The notes below the pieces were generated by a model. The model was not told where the DNA came from. It did no database searches and saw only the letters and a list, made by a program, of their open reading frames with translations. Source: CAZXFH01 sp964640055 (GTDB taxonomy: Bacteria; Fidelibacterota; UBA2242; JAFGTP01). Taken from it: a stretch of DNA of 64,000 nt. Of the stretch, positions 8,920 through 19,100 are shown piece after piece. The DNA lies in the NCBI GenBank assembly GCA_964640055.1, contig CAZXFH010000004.1, positions 1 to 64,000 on the forward strand, given 5' to 3'. Every line of letters starts with the position of its first letter. Within the stretch, counting starts at the first letter, position 1. The translations under genes and the position numbers were made by a program.

Positions 8920-9027
8920 GATGCTCCTCCTTTAATAAGGTATTATTTTTCGATAAGATAACATACTTTTCCGGGTTTATAAAATCCGGTCTTTAGGGTG
9001 AAGGGATTTTACACAGCTGTGTGGACA

Positions 9028-9405
9028 CTAACGGCGGAACAGGAGCAGATAGAGGGTCACCCCAGCGAACAAGAGGGTCAGAAAGGGAGCTATTTGATGC
9101 AGGGTCAGGGTCAGGGGCGCTGCAGATCTACCCGTGCTCAATAAGCCCCCCGTAACAATGGTTCCGACAAAAAAGAGACCACAGATAAGGCTCATCATCA
9201 CTGCAAGGGCCTCTAAGTGAGTTGTCTGATGCACTTTGTAAATGATGATCACCAGCAAGATAAGTGCGGCCAGAGAGAGCAATTTATGCAGGGTTAAGAT
9301 CAAACCACTATAGGGTCTGCCCAGCCGGCTCAACCAAAAACCGGAAATAAAAATGAAGAGAAAAAGTAAGCCAATGCCAATAACGCGGGTCTGATGGGGG
9401 TGCAT
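9028..9405 (-). CDS. Four-helix integral membrane protein, 125 aa
   Basis: ATG 9405 is preceded by AAGGAGCGTAAT. Four hydrophobic segments are visible: residues ~8-26, ~38-57, ~68-86 and ~103-122. Histidines lie at the membrane ends of the second and fourth helices (LHKLLSL and LHQIAPFLT), an arrangement compatible with haem or metal ligation, as in small cytochrome b561-like proteins. That is only a possibility because no full family motif was recognised. It may share a transcript with the 57-residue membrane protein 108 bases downstream. Confidence 0.7.
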   Translation of the reverse strand: MHPHQTRVIGIGLLFLFIFISGFWLSRLGRPYSGLILTLHKLLSLAALILLVIIIYKVHQTTHLEALAVMMSLICGLFFVGTIVTGGLLSTGRSAAPLTLTLHQIAPFLTLLFAGVTLYLLLFRR

Positions 9406-9753
9406 ATTACGCTCCTTAAATAGTTTGCAATGCTAAATAAAATATACGTCCATCAATCCCTGATATGCAAGTAGATACAACCTGATGATTATTTAACAAT
9501 AGTATTCTTACTCAGAGATACTCTCTATCAAAAAATAATAAGCATGACCTATTTTTAGCTTAATATAAAGCATTTGAAATTTTAAATTTTAGGTTAATAT
9601 TTTTGATAATAGAAAAAGAAGGGACCAGATAGGGGCCATTGGAAACATTAAGTACAATCGTGTAGTGGTCATATAAACTATAAATAAATCCTAATCCCTT
9701 ATCGTGTATTAGATGGCTTTGAATGCAATAATAAAACAATAGCGGATTAACCA
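9406..9753. other. AT-rich intergenic region between divergent genes
   Basis: 348 bases separating the divergently read four-helix protein and the porin gene; both promoters should lie here. The sequence is clearly AT-richer than its surroundings, with runs such as AAATTTTAAATTTTAGG near 9577-9593. On the minus strand a TTGCAT - 18 bases - TATATT pair upstream of 9405 could be a promoter, but this is weak. No repeat or convincing small gene was seen. Confidence 0.5.
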
Positions 9754-11172
9754 ATGAATTTGATTCCTTTTATACTACTTGTCAAATATCTGCAGCGCTT
9801 CGGGAAAAGACTGGTGTTTGGCGTCACTTTTACCATGGCACTGGGTTTTATCACTCCCATTATTCTGGCGGAACCCGTAACTGAAAAACCAGGCCGGACC
9901 GCTAGGCTTAAAGGGCTCGGCATTGAATTAGAAGCCATGTATACCGGCGACCTATACCGGTCGCTTACTCACACCGGTTACAGCGGAACGCAATATCTTG
10001 ATGTAATTGACCTGATAGTGGGCCTTGATCTGGGAACGCTCATCAAGTGGAACAATGCCCGTTTGTATACTGATGTCATCGTTACCCACGGTGAGGATCC
10101 CAGTGCCTGTGTGGGTGATATGCAGGGAATCAGCAACATTGCTGGGGATCAAGGCTGGAAAATATATGAACTGTGGCTACAACAAACTCTCTGGCAGAAC
10201 CGTTTATCTGTCTTGGCCGGCATCTATGATATCAATTCCGAATTCGATGTCATTGAGCCAGCGGGAATATTTCTGAACGGATCTTTTGGTATGGGGCCGG
10301 ATTTTGCCCAGAGTGGCGGCAATGGGGCGCCCGCCTATCCCTGTACTGATCTGGGGGTGCGGATTAAAATAACACCCTTTGCGCCTCTGACGATCCAAAC
10401 GGCTATATTTGATGGATATGCCGGAGACCGGGACAATCCGCAGTATATCCCCCTGCGGATTGAGCTTGATCAGGGCACCCTAATCGCTTCGGAAATTATT
10501 TTTTTAAAAGGAAAAAAGGAGATTAGGCAAGTCCCTGTTTCCTTCCGGCGGGGGCGTCAACAGCGGCGCCGAACAGGACGCCAGCGTCTAAAAGCTGACC
10601 GTCCGCATTCTAACCATCAAGCTCATCACCAGCGACCCTATTCGTGGTTAAACATACCGGAAAACAACTACACAAAGCTGGCACTGGGTGGTTGGTATCA
10701 TAGCGGTACTTTTGACGATCTCCTTCGATGCGATCAAAACATTATTCCTTTACAGCATAAAGGGAGCTGGGGGGTCTATCTGTTGGCCGGCAGGACATTG
10801 TTCAGGCGTCCACGGAATTCAATGGCCGATTTAAATGCTTTTGCCCGGATTGGCCTGGCGAATCCCAAGGTCAACCCGATTGACCGCTATATCGGAGGCG
10901 GACTGATCTGGTCTGAATGTACCGGTTCCCGTTACATTGACCAGTTAGGATTAGCCGTTGCTGCTGCACGGACCGGTGCCCCTTACCAAAAATCGATCTG
11001 TGGTGATTGTAATGATAATCAGTGGGAAACTGTGCTGGAACTGACTTACCGGATACAGGTCAACCGGTGGCTATCTATTCAGCCTGATCTGCAGTACATC
11101 ATTAATCCCGGATTTATAGTCGGGCAGGACACGGCCCTAGCGGGTGGCATGCGAATGGAATTGGTTTTATGA
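9754..11172 (+). CDS. OprB-like carbohydrate porin
   Basis: 472 residues with a signal peptide (hydrophobic part VFGVTFTMALGFITPIILA, cleavage before EPVTEKPG). The start is uncertain: ATG 9754 has no strong ribosome binding site, and ATG 9835 is an alternative that shortens the signal. The mature part shows an OprB-type pattern: GLGIELEAMYTGDLYRS, YLDVIDLIVGLDLG, LWLQQTLWQNRLSVLAGIYD, ALGGWYHSG, and a final beta strand in GGMRMELVL. It should form an outer-membrane channel for sugars or similar solutes. Residues ~265-298 are an unusual Arg/His-rich insert (10 Arg and 4 His in 34), placed where a surface or periplasmic loop is expected. The reading frame is intact across it. Confidence 0.8.
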   Translation: MNLIPFILLVKYLQRFGKRLVFGVTFTMALGFITPIILAEPVTEKPGRTARLKGLGIELEAMYTGDLYRSLTHTGYSGTQYLDVIDLIVGLDLGTLIKWNNARLYTDVIVTHGEDPSACVGDMQGISNIAGDQGWKIYELWLQQTLWQNRLSVLAGIYDINSEFDVIEPAGIFLNGSFGMGPDFAQSGGNGAPAYPCTDLGVRIKITPFAPLTIQTAIFDGYAGDRDNPQYIPLRIELDQGTLIASEIIFLKGKKEIRQVPVSFRRGRQQRRRTGRQRLKADRPHSNHQAHHQRPYSWLNIPENNYTKLALGGWYHSGTFDDLLRCDQNIIPLQHKGSWGVYLLAGRTLFRRPRNSMADLNAFARIGLANPKVNPIDRYIGGGLIWSECTGSRYIDQLGLAVAAARTGAPYQKSICGDCNDNQWETVLELTYRIQVNRWLSIQPDLQYIINPGFIVGQDTALAGGMRMELVL

Positions 11173-11233
11173 AGACAGCAAGTCACTTTATTGTAAAATA
11201 ACCCACAGTCAGATTATAAACTACTTTTATGGG

Positions 11234-11252
11234 TACACCGCAGAGCGGTGTA
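11234..11252. terminator. Hairpin between convergent genes
   Basis: TACACCGC-AGA-GCGGTGTA is a perfect 8-bp stem with a 3-base loop between the porin gene end (11172) and the converging serine hydrolase gene end (11272). No long T-run follows on either strand, so a terminator role is only suggested by position. Confidence 0.35.
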
Positions 11253-11271
11253 AGCAGATGGGCGAAGAACT

Positions 11272-12327
11272 CTATTTCCGGATAAGATACAGATCGGCCA
11301 GACGCTCTGCCAAGGGAGCCACATCCGGTTCCCGGCGGTTGGTCAGAATGATCACGGTAAAATGAGCTGCGGGATAGCGCTGGATCACGTTGCGGAAGCC
11401 ACAGGTGCTGCCGGAATGATGCAGGCGCTGATGCCCTTGATAGGTATCAATCCGCCAGCCAAAGCCATAGTTTTCCAGAGCCGGGGTAAAGGCCTGCTGC
11501 AGGGTTTCTTCGGATACCAGCGGCATACTGTACAGGGCCTGATCCCATTTATAAAGGTCGTCCACTGAGGAATATATACCCCCGTCTCCCAGGACAGCAC
11601 TGGTCGGGCTTTGATCGCTGGCACTGACCGAATCAGCGGTCACATGATAGCCGAAGGCCCGGTTGGGCACATCAGAAATACCCTTTTGATAGGCTACGGT
11701 ACGGTACATTTCCAAGGGCATAAAAATATTCTGCTCTAAATATTCGGCAAAGGACTGGCCAGACCGGGTTTCAACGACCATGGCCAACACCGCATATCCG
11801 GAATTACTGTACCGATACTGAGTTCCGGGCGGGAAATAAGTACTGTCCTGCTGCATCATCATGTGCAGAATATCCCGATCCGTCATTTGTTGCGTGACGG
11901 TATCGGGCATCAGGTCTTCATAATCGATCAATCCGGAGCGGTGCTGTAACAGCTGGCGGATCGTGATCCGATGGCCATATTCCGGAAAATTTGCAAAAAT
12001 TTCCGTCAATGCCATGTCATAGCTTAATTTTCCGCTTTCCGCCAAGATCATAATTGCCATGGCCGTGAACTGTTTGGTCAGGGAAGCCAGGCGAAAATTG
12101 GTTTGACTGCTCACCGGGATTCCCTCTTCCAGGTCAGCCATGCCATAACTCTTCAGAAGTACCGGCTGTCCGTCCTGAATGATCATCACAGCAGCACCGG
12201 GCACATCACTACCCTGGTAGGGCTGAAACAGCCGGTCAACCCGCTGCTCTCTATCCAGGGCACACCCCTGCCATAAACCGGTCAGAAGCAGTAGCCAGAC
12301 CAGATAGCGGGCGATGTGAAGGTCCAT
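11272..12327 (-). CDS. Class C beta-lactamase-fold serine hydrolase, probable lipoprotein
   Basis: ATG 12327 is chosen for its ribosome binding site (AAAAAAGGAGCAGAC); the frame runs further upstream but without one. The N-terminus is a hydrophobic signal ending LLLLTGLWQGC, where Cys22 could be lipidated although the lipobox is not canonical. Active-site motifs of the beta-lactamase/D-Ala-D-Ala-carboxypeptidase (class C) fold are present: S82-L-T-K85 in LASLTKQFT, Y173-S-N in YRYSNSGY, and HHSGSTCG in place of KTG. Such proteins are usually peptidases or esterases acting on peptidoglycan or small esters; true beta-lactamase activity is unlikely to be the main role. It lies downstream of the ferredoxin gene on the same strand. 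Confidence 0.88.
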   Translation of the reverse strand: MDLHIARYLVWLLLLTGLWQGCALDREQRVDRLFQPYQGSDVPGAAVMIIQDGQPVLLKSYGMADLEEGIPVSSQTNFRLASLTKQFTAMAIMILAESGKLSYDMALTEIFANFPEYGHRITIRQLLQHRSGLIDYEDLMPDTVTQQMTDRDILHMMMQQDSTYFPPGTQYRYSNSGYAVLAMVVETRSGQSFAEYLEQNIFMPLEMYRTVAYQKGISDVPNRAFGYHVTADSVSASDQSPTSAVLGDGGIYSSVDDLYKWDQALYSMPLVSEETLQQAFTPALENYGFGWRIDTYQGHQRLHHSGSTCGFRNVIQRYPAAHFTVIILTNRREPDVAPLAERLADLYLIRK

Positions 12328-12448
12328 GTCTGCTCCTTTTTTAATGTTATTCACTTTTATTGGTGGAGGTGGAGAAGCTTTGCCAGTGATCATGCATCAT
12401 CCCTAATAAAACCGGGTCTGTTTAAACACTTATGCGCGCGCGAGCGAC

Positions 12449-12640
12449 TTATTCGTACTGAATGACCTCGACCGGACAACTCTCGGCTGCTTCTTTGATC
12501 TCGTCTTCATTGTCATTGAACTCAGCATCTTCTTTGACAATAGCTTCCTCATCTCCCATTTCAAAGACATCGGGACAAATTTCTTCACACATTCCACAAA
12601 GCGTACAACCTTCTTCGATCCATACTTTTGAAATTGCCAT
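12449..12640 (-). CDS. One-cluster [4Fe-4S] ferredoxin
   Basis: ATG 12640 is chosen for AGGAG six bases upstream; an upstream in-frame ATG at 12661 lacks one. The 63-residue acidic protein carries C12-x2-C15-x2-C18 and a distant C55-P, which would bind a single [4Fe-4S] cluster. C22, followed by P as in two-cluster ferredoxins, is a free relic because the second motif is missing. The length and pattern match the small low-potential ferredoxins of thermophiles and anaerobes. It would carry electrons in the cytoplasm; the redox partner is not obvious from the neighbours. A 107-base gap separates it from the large gene upstream. Confidence 0.93.
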   Translation of the reverse strand: MAISKVWIEEGCTLCGMCEEICPDVFEMGDEEAIVKEDAEFNDNEDEIKEAAESCPVEVIQYE

Positions 12641-12747
12641 TTTATACTCCTGTTTTTTCATTAATCATCGCTCAAATACGCTCAAAGTTAAATACTTTAC
12701 CACAAAATAACAAAAGCCGCCTTTTTTCAGAAAGAGTCTTTATGCTT

Positions 12748-15700
12748 TTACCATCCCGGTGCCAGCACAAAGCCCAAATGGGCGCCTTTACCCGGTCGCT
12801 GAAAGGGATAGGCATAATAGACCTGGGCAATGAGATAGCCAAACAGATTAAACCGGGCGGCCAATCCGGCACTGAAGACGGGTACTCTTTTCTGGCTGTG
12901 AGGTGCCCATTTCAGGGTAGGGGCGTCGGTACCGGTCCAGGCCAGGCCGCCATCGCAAAAGGCGACCAATTCGGTTGGCAGATAGCGGAAGTTGATCAAT
13001 CCGAACTGCTGGGTTCCGAAAAGGGGCAGTCGCACTTCCGCATTAAAGATTCCGATCCGTGAGCCGGTCAGCCGGTCGAACTCAGGACAGGCTTCGCTTT
13101 GGGTTTCATGGGTACATTCCGAGCGTTCAAAACTTTCCGGACTGTAGCCTCGCACCCAGGTTTGATAGCCCACTTGCAAAGGGGTTAGCTGGTCACTGTC
13201 TGCATCCTGGAAATAGCGCCCGTAATGCAGCAATCTGCAAGCTAGGGTCACTGAGTTGACAAAAAGATAATGGCGGTAGTCTCCCAGAGCGGAAATATAT
13301 TGGAGCGTGCCGGCGGTCCCTTCCAGCTCAAACCGGAAACGCTTACCCTGCACCGGTGAGGTAAAGCCGGTATAGGACCAGTCGCCGACATAGGCAACCG
13401 CCGGATGGATCAGATATTTTGCCGGTGGCGTCTGTAGTTCTTGTTTGTTTTTAGCAATGGTTTGCCCGTCTAAAGTCCTTTTGACAGTCGTAACTTCGCG
13501 ATGATAGTCAATACGGGTCATTCCGGCCGAGAGTTCCATACGACGGTTGCGGGTGAAGGGGAATTCAATCAGCCCCCGCAGCCGGTCCAGAAAGGTGTAT
13601 TGACGGTACTGATAATATACCCGGCCCAGAACATCAGCACCTTCGACGGTAATGGTATCTAGTCGGGAGGTGGTCTGGCCGGTCCCATAGGGTATATGTC
13701 CCAGATCTGCCCCCCAGTTAAGGCGGTGATCCCGGTTACGGTACATCAGTTCTCCGCCCAGATCTTTCAAGCTGCCACTGGCCCGGGTGGTCAGGGAAAG
13801 GATCTGATTTCCGAGCATATCACCGAAGAGTAAATTAATACTGCCTCCCAGTTCGACACCATATTGATCCGCAGCTATACCAACGCCGGAGCGTCCGACA
13901 TAATACAATTTTAGTCGGGGGTTATAAGCGTGATATTGAAAGTTTTGAGGGGCTGGCAGGCCGGACTCAGTTTGCTGAAGATAGGTCTGAACAGGACCTT
14001 GATTGCTCTGGTCAACCGGCGGCAGACCAGTCAATTTTCTGGTCCATGATTGCCCGGACCGCGGAAACATCTCTCCCTGAGTCCGTTCTGCTTTCAAGCC
14101 ATAAATATGATAGTCATGATCTTCAAAGACCGTCATGACCAGCTGTCCGGATCCACGGGATAGAGAAAGAGCGGGAGAATTTTCGGTCAAGCCACTGATA
14201 CCGGTCGCCACGTTAGTAATCCGGTAAAATTGATCTTCAGTAAATTTATAGCGGTAGACATTACTGAAGCCATCCGGGCTGGCAATGAAGAAAAGGTTCT
14301 CACCACCGGCATCAAACTGGGGATTAATATGTTTTATCTCCGGTCCCATGCTGAGCAACTGTATTTCTTTACTGGCAATATCCAGCAGGGCGATGTTCAA
14401 GTCCGCAAAAGTCAGGCTTTCCAAATCAGTATGGGCACCCTGGTCTGTAGCATAGACCAGTTGCTTCCCCTCCGGATGCCAGTCGGGCTGTATTTGGGCA
14501 TAGCGGTCATGGGTCAGTTGGGTAATCTTTTCACTTGCCAGATCTAACAAATACAGATTACCAATCCCTCCGGACGTGCCAGAAAATGCCAGGGTTTTTC
14601 CATCCGGCGACCAGGCCAAATGCATGATGGCATCCACTCCCGGTGTTTTGATCAGGCGGCGGACCCGCTTGGTCTCCAGGTCAAAGAGTGCGATCTGGTT
14701 ATCTCCTTTTCTGAGCACCACAAAAGCAACGGTTTTACTGTCCGGCGACCAGCTGCCGGAGGAGTTCATAAAGCGCAAATTATCAAAGTGAACGTCACGG
14801 CGAAAGCGATTTAATTTAGTTATTACCTCGCCGGAAGGGACTTTGGCTAAGAAAAGATCCAGAGTGAACAGGTCGCGCCGGGAAATAAATATCATATGGC
14901 GGCCATCGGGACTAATGGCCGGGGCCAGATTTGTTTTTCCTTGTTCCTTAATAATGCTTTCTCCGATCTCAGCCGGTGCGGTTCTGTGCGCGATCTGCGA
15001 ACGATAGGTCTTCCGGATGGCCTCTTTCCACTGCTGTGACAAAGAATCACTGGAAACCTTTAGAATTTTTTGGGCTCCGGTCTGCCAGTCTTCACTGGCC
15101 ACGGCATTGAACAGGGGCAGGATAACATCATCGCCCCAATTCCCGGCAATATAGACCCACAGGGCATGCCCGTAGCGATAGGGAAAATAACGGGCTTGCT
15201 GAGTGATCTGCTGAATGGTCGGTACCTTGTCATGCAGAACTGCATCCCGCATCCACATACTGGTCAGTTCGCTCTGGCGACCTTTGGTCAGATATTCTGA
15301 CATCCCCTCTACCAGCCACAAAGGTAAGCGCCGGGCAGCCTGCAGGCCCTTGCGCATGCGCTTCATCAGATCATACTGAAACGCGTGTACCAGTTCATGT
15401 CCCAGAACATGATCATTCTCAGCATAAACGCCGGTTATGGGGATCACGATCCGGTTGCGGATGCCTTCAGTAACGCCGCCGGTACCCTGGGGGATCAAGC
15501 TGCTGATCACATTGGTCTGCTGGAAATCAGGGTGATTGGCGTAGATCACCACTGGCTGCTTTTTGCGCAGCTGATATTCAAACAAACCCAGATAACGCAC
15601 ATACCAGCGCTCCAGCATACGGGCCGCATCCTGGGCCGCTGCTTTTTCACGGGGATAGTAATACACTTTAAAATGATCTGATTCCAGAATCGCAAAATTA

Positions 15701-15825
15701 AAATCTTCATATTGAACTTTATTGCGGCCAAAATACTGACCCTCCAGCCCAAGGGGTAAAAACATAATAAATCCCAACAGGATTAGCTGATAAATATTTA
15801 TTTTCCCGGCCATGGCTGAAATCAT
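12748..15825 (-). CDS. Zincin-like peptidase / TolB-type propeller / outer-membrane barrel fusion
   Basis: 1025 residues. A signal peptide (hydrophobic QLILLGFIMFLPLGLEG) leads into an N-domain with HELVH at residues 143-147 and WLVEGMSEYL (Glu173), a gluzincin-type zinc site in the peptidase MA-like manner. Residues ~290-600 contain TolB/PD40 propeller repeats (AISPDGRHMIF, SWSPDSKTVAF, AWSPDGKTLAF, DWHPEGKQLVY). The last ~380 residues look like an outer-membrane barrel of the surface-antigen/BamA class, with many alternating aromatic strands and a C-terminal Trp after FVLAPG. The whole would sit in the outer membrane with the propeller and peptidase facing the periplasm or the outside. Its substrate is unknown. 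Similar architectures occur in FCB bacteria. Confidence 0.85.
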   Translation of the reverse strand: MISAMAGKINIYQLILLGFIMFLPLGLEGQYFGRNKVQYEDFNFAILESDHFKVYYYPREKAAAQDAARMLERWYVRYLGLFEYQLRKKQPVVIYANHPDFQQTNVISSLIPQGTGGVTEGIRNRIVIPITGVYAENDHVLGHELVHAFQYDLMKRMRKGLQAARRLPLWLVEGMSEYLTKGRQSELTSMWMRDAVLHDKVPTIQQITQQARYFPYRYGHALWVYIAGNWGDDVILPLFNAVASEDWQTGAQKILKVSSDSLSQQWKEAIRKTYRSQIAHRTAPAEIGESIIKEQGKTNLAPAISPDGRHMIFISRRDLFTLDLFLAKVPSGEVITKLNRFRRDVHFDNLRFMNSSGSWSPDSKTVAFVVLRKGDNQIALFDLETKRVRRLIKTPGVDAIMHLAWSPDGKTLAFSGTSGGIGNLYLLDLASEKITQLTHDRYAQIQPDWHPEGKQLVYATDQGAHTDLESLTFADLNIALLDIASKEIQLLSMGPEIKHINPQFDAGGENLFFIASPDGFSNVYRYKFTEDQFYRITNVATGISGLTENSPALSLSRGSGQLVMTVFEDHDYHIYGLKAERTQGEMFPRSGQSWTRKLTGLPPVDQSNQGPVQTYLQQTESGLPAPQNFQYHAYNPRLKLYYVGRSGVGIAADQYGVELGGSINLLFGDMLGNQILSLTTRASGSLKDLGGELMYRNRDHRLNWGADLGHIPYGTGQTTSRLDTITVEGADVLGRVYYQYRQYTFLDRLRGLIEFPFTRNRRMELSAGMTRIDYHREVTTVKRTLDGQTIAKNKQELQTPPAKYLIHPAVAYVGDWSYTGFTSPVQGKRFRFELEGTAGTLQYISALGDYRHYLFVNSVTLACRLLHYGRYFQDADSDQLTPLQVGYQTWVRGYSPESFERSECTHETQSEACPEFDRLTGSRIGIFNAEVRLPLFGTQQFGLINFRYLPTELVAFCDGGLAWTGTDAPTLKWAPHSQKRVPVFSAGLAARFNLFGYLIAQVYYAYPFQRPGKGAHLGFVLAPGW

Positions 15826-16121
15826 ATTAAACTCTTTAAAAATATTATGTTACATCCGTAAAATGTACAGCTTTTCAAGCTTTTTTGCAAATTAATCTCT
15901 GCAGGGCAGAATAGAACCAAATTAACAAAAGCTAACGGTATATCCGGGCCTTGAGATTAATTTTGAGCTGCTTAATAACAAGTCCAAACAGGACTATTTT
16001 CCTGATCCAATAGCTGCCACAGCCGCTAAATACTCTTCTCGCCGGAGACTCCGTCGCCACTTAGATATTCTAAAAATAGATATCGTAACCCATTTTAGGC
16101 TAAAATGGAAATAAGTCTATT
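15826..16121. other. Intergenic gap with a short hairpin
   Basis: 296 bases between two minus-strand genes. CCATTTTA-GGC-TAAAATGG at 16090-16108 is a perfect 8-bp stem located 13 bases beyond the stop of the GH13 gene; no T-run follows on the minus strand, so termination is uncertain. The rest should contain the promoter of the gene ending at 15825. No gene was seen. Confidence 0.45.
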
Positions 16122-19100
16122 TTAACTGTTTTGCAGGGCTGACAGTAATTTATCCACTTGATAATTGGATTTTTGCTTAGCGCTTTGGATCTGCGCCAGG
16201 ACGTTGCTGATAACTTTCAAGCGGCTATGCCGGTCAGCTGTGGAAAGGGATTGATCCTGTAAGGTTTTCAAAATGCCAATAAACCGTAACCACTGCAATA
16301 ATTCTTCCAGGCGTTCCCGATTGAACCAGAGTACTTCCCGGTAGCGATTGACTCTGATAAAATGACGGATATCGGCCCGCTGTAATAGGTTTCTGACCAA
16401 ATTATAGATGGAAACTTCCTGCCTGACCAGCTGTTCCCACCAATCCTGGTAGAGCGCAAGCACTTCCACCAGGTTGAGGACATAATTGCTCTGGTCTTCA
16501 TCCAATCCAATTGCCCGACAAAATTCTGTGATCAGCTTGCCCAAAAAGAGTCCATCGATCCAGCTACGGCTCTGGGAAGCATAATCTGTTTCCGCCATCA
16601 GTTTACCCAGGGGGTGGATAAAGGTCCAAATATAACCGATCGCCCTTGCTTTGCGTTTATCTTGCAAAAATGCTTTCACGAATGCGCTCTGCTGAGTCTC
16701 TTCGACTGGCAATGACGACCGAACTTGCGACAAATTGCATTCCAGCTTTAAAAGTTCATAAACATCATCGGTAATTGGTTTGACAGGATAGGGGGCACCG
16801 GTAAATTGCTTGATTTTATGCAGAAATCGGGTGTAGTCTTCTTTAAGCGCTTGCAGCAAAGTATCCTGTTCTTTCTTTTTGGTGTCAGGCGTTGACACCC
16901 GCAGCAGCTGTTCAAACCGATCTTGGTTTAATACACGCCGCAAGGCGTTCCGCAGGGGCTGCAGCAGTAGTTCCTGCTGTGCCTCCACAACGCTGGGCAC
17001 CCCGCGTCCATCCAGAAAGGCGGCCAATTCCTGATACTGATGATCCTCATCCGGAACCACGCGAAAATCCAGGAAGACCTGATATTTAAAAGCGCCCAGG
17101 GCCACATAGAGACCGTCCGCAAGCAGCGCATGGCAATTACGGATATACTCTAATCCAGAAACATGATCGCGGAAAATACAATACTGATCGGTCGCATCCG
17201 GCAGGTTGAGGGCCTGTGCCAGTTCCAGCCGCTCCAGCCGGGGTTCTGCGTCCGGAGCGGTTTTGCGGGCGCAAGCAGCTGACGATTTAATCCAACCCGT
17301 TGTTTGCTGGAATTTATTGTTATATATCACCAGGGCTCGTTCATCACCATATCGGTTGGAATAGGCAAAAACATTTTCATTCACCTGCCCTGCCGAGACA
17401 TAAAAATCATAGAGCCAGAAGTTGACCACATCGGCAAACAGGTAGCGTTTGTGTAACAGCGGGAAGATCTCCTTCTCATGGCGCCGGATCAAATCCGGAT
17501 CTGGGGTTTCATCCCAGTAGGCGCGCTTATACTCCATCCCGTATTTCTCCTGATAGCCTTCAATCTGGCCATGCCCGAACATGGGAAGCCCCGGGAGAGT
17601 GGCCAGCATGGCACAGGTACCAAAATATTTATCATCCCGTCCAAACTGGGCAATGGCGGTCTCCTCATCCGGGTTGTTCATAAAATTGACAAACCGTTTC
17701 AGTATTTCCGGATTGAACTCGAGCACATTCTTAATCGTCTGGCGGTATTTGGCATTATCTTCGTTTTTGAGCATATTCATAAAAGCACTGTTATACACCC
17801 GGTGCATGCCCAGGGTGCGCACAAAATAGCCTTCCATCAGCCAGAAGGCCTCTGCCAGCAGCAGGGTATCGGGTTCCTCATCCGCAACCCGGTCAACCAC
17901 TTCCCGCCAGAACTCCTGCGGAAAAAGCCGGTCAAAATCTGCTTTGCTGACACTATGCTCGGCCCGGGAGGGAATATCACCGCCACTTCCGGGTTGGGGA
18001 AACCAGAGCCGCTGATAGTGCTTCTTTGCCAGGGTCATGGCCGCATCAAAACGAATAATATCAAACTGGCGGGCCACATGCAGAATGGTATTAATCACGG
18101 CTTCCCGAACCTCTTTTTTGAGGTAATTCAACTGGGCGGTATCATTCCAAGGCATGCTGGTGCCATCATTACCGTGATAGATATATTTTGTATCGCCGGT
18201 ATGATGATCCACGCGTTTGAAAACCACAGCTGCATCGCTGCGCTCGTAGTAATGATCTTCTATATAAATCCCGACCCGGTCATCATCACAAACATCCGGT
18301 CCGTTAAACGTGTAAGCCGGATAAGGCGAATATTCCAGACCAATAAACCAATCCGGATGTTCGATGACCCATTTGCCGTCAATCCCGACATGATTGGGCA
18401 CCATATCACCTGACATACGCACGCCTCGTTGCCGGGCCCGCTGCCGCAGGGATTGGTAGGCTGACTCGCCACCCAGATCCGCGGCAACGATATAATCATA
18501 CAAGGAATAGGCAGAAGCCACGGCTTCCGGATTGCCCATCATCTGTTTGATCTTGCGGGAGGCCTGACTGCGTTCCCAGATGCCAATCAACCACAGCCCG
18601 GTAAATCCCTGCTGGGCGAGTTGATCCAATTCCTGATCCGGTATCTGATCCAGGGTCCGGATTTCCTTTTGATACTTTTTGGAGAGCTGGTCCAGCCAGA
18701 CATAGACATTCTTGGCCAGCAGCACAACCCGGGGCATCCAGTCCAGATCCTTACTGAACCGCTCATATTCAAGCTCTGTCTCTAAAAAGCGATATTCCTC
18801 AGCCGGACCGGGGCCGGGCGGGCGCATTTTGGTTTCTTCCTTGATCAGATCGAGCCCATGCAGAAGGCGATAGAGATATTTGTCCAGCAGACGGCCCCAG
18901 TGTTCGCGGATCCATTCCAGCTGTCCCGGAATGGAATGCGGCACTGCTTTGGCCGGCGCCTGCAACATATCGAGCAGATTCTCATTGTCCGGCCCGAAGC
19001 GGGGTTGACGCTCTAAAAAGCGGCGTAACTCTACGATGATGGCCGGATAGGCGGTGTTTTTTTCCAAACTCTCATCATCAAATAATTCCAGGTAATCGGC

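Noticed and set aside
9560..9754. 64-codon minus-strand frame in the AT-rich gap before the porin
   Set aside because: Low-complexity, Ile/Tyr/Asn-rich translation with no ribosome binding site; best read as chance in AT-rich DNA.
12430..12450. GCGCGCGCGAGCG run beyond the ferredoxin gene as a special structure
   Set aside because: A single short alternating run; too little to support any function.
17478..18413. 311-codon plus-strand frame opposite the GH13 gene
   Set aside because: It is antisense to a long gene with clear catalytic motifs; the translation has no domain, signal or ribosome binding site.
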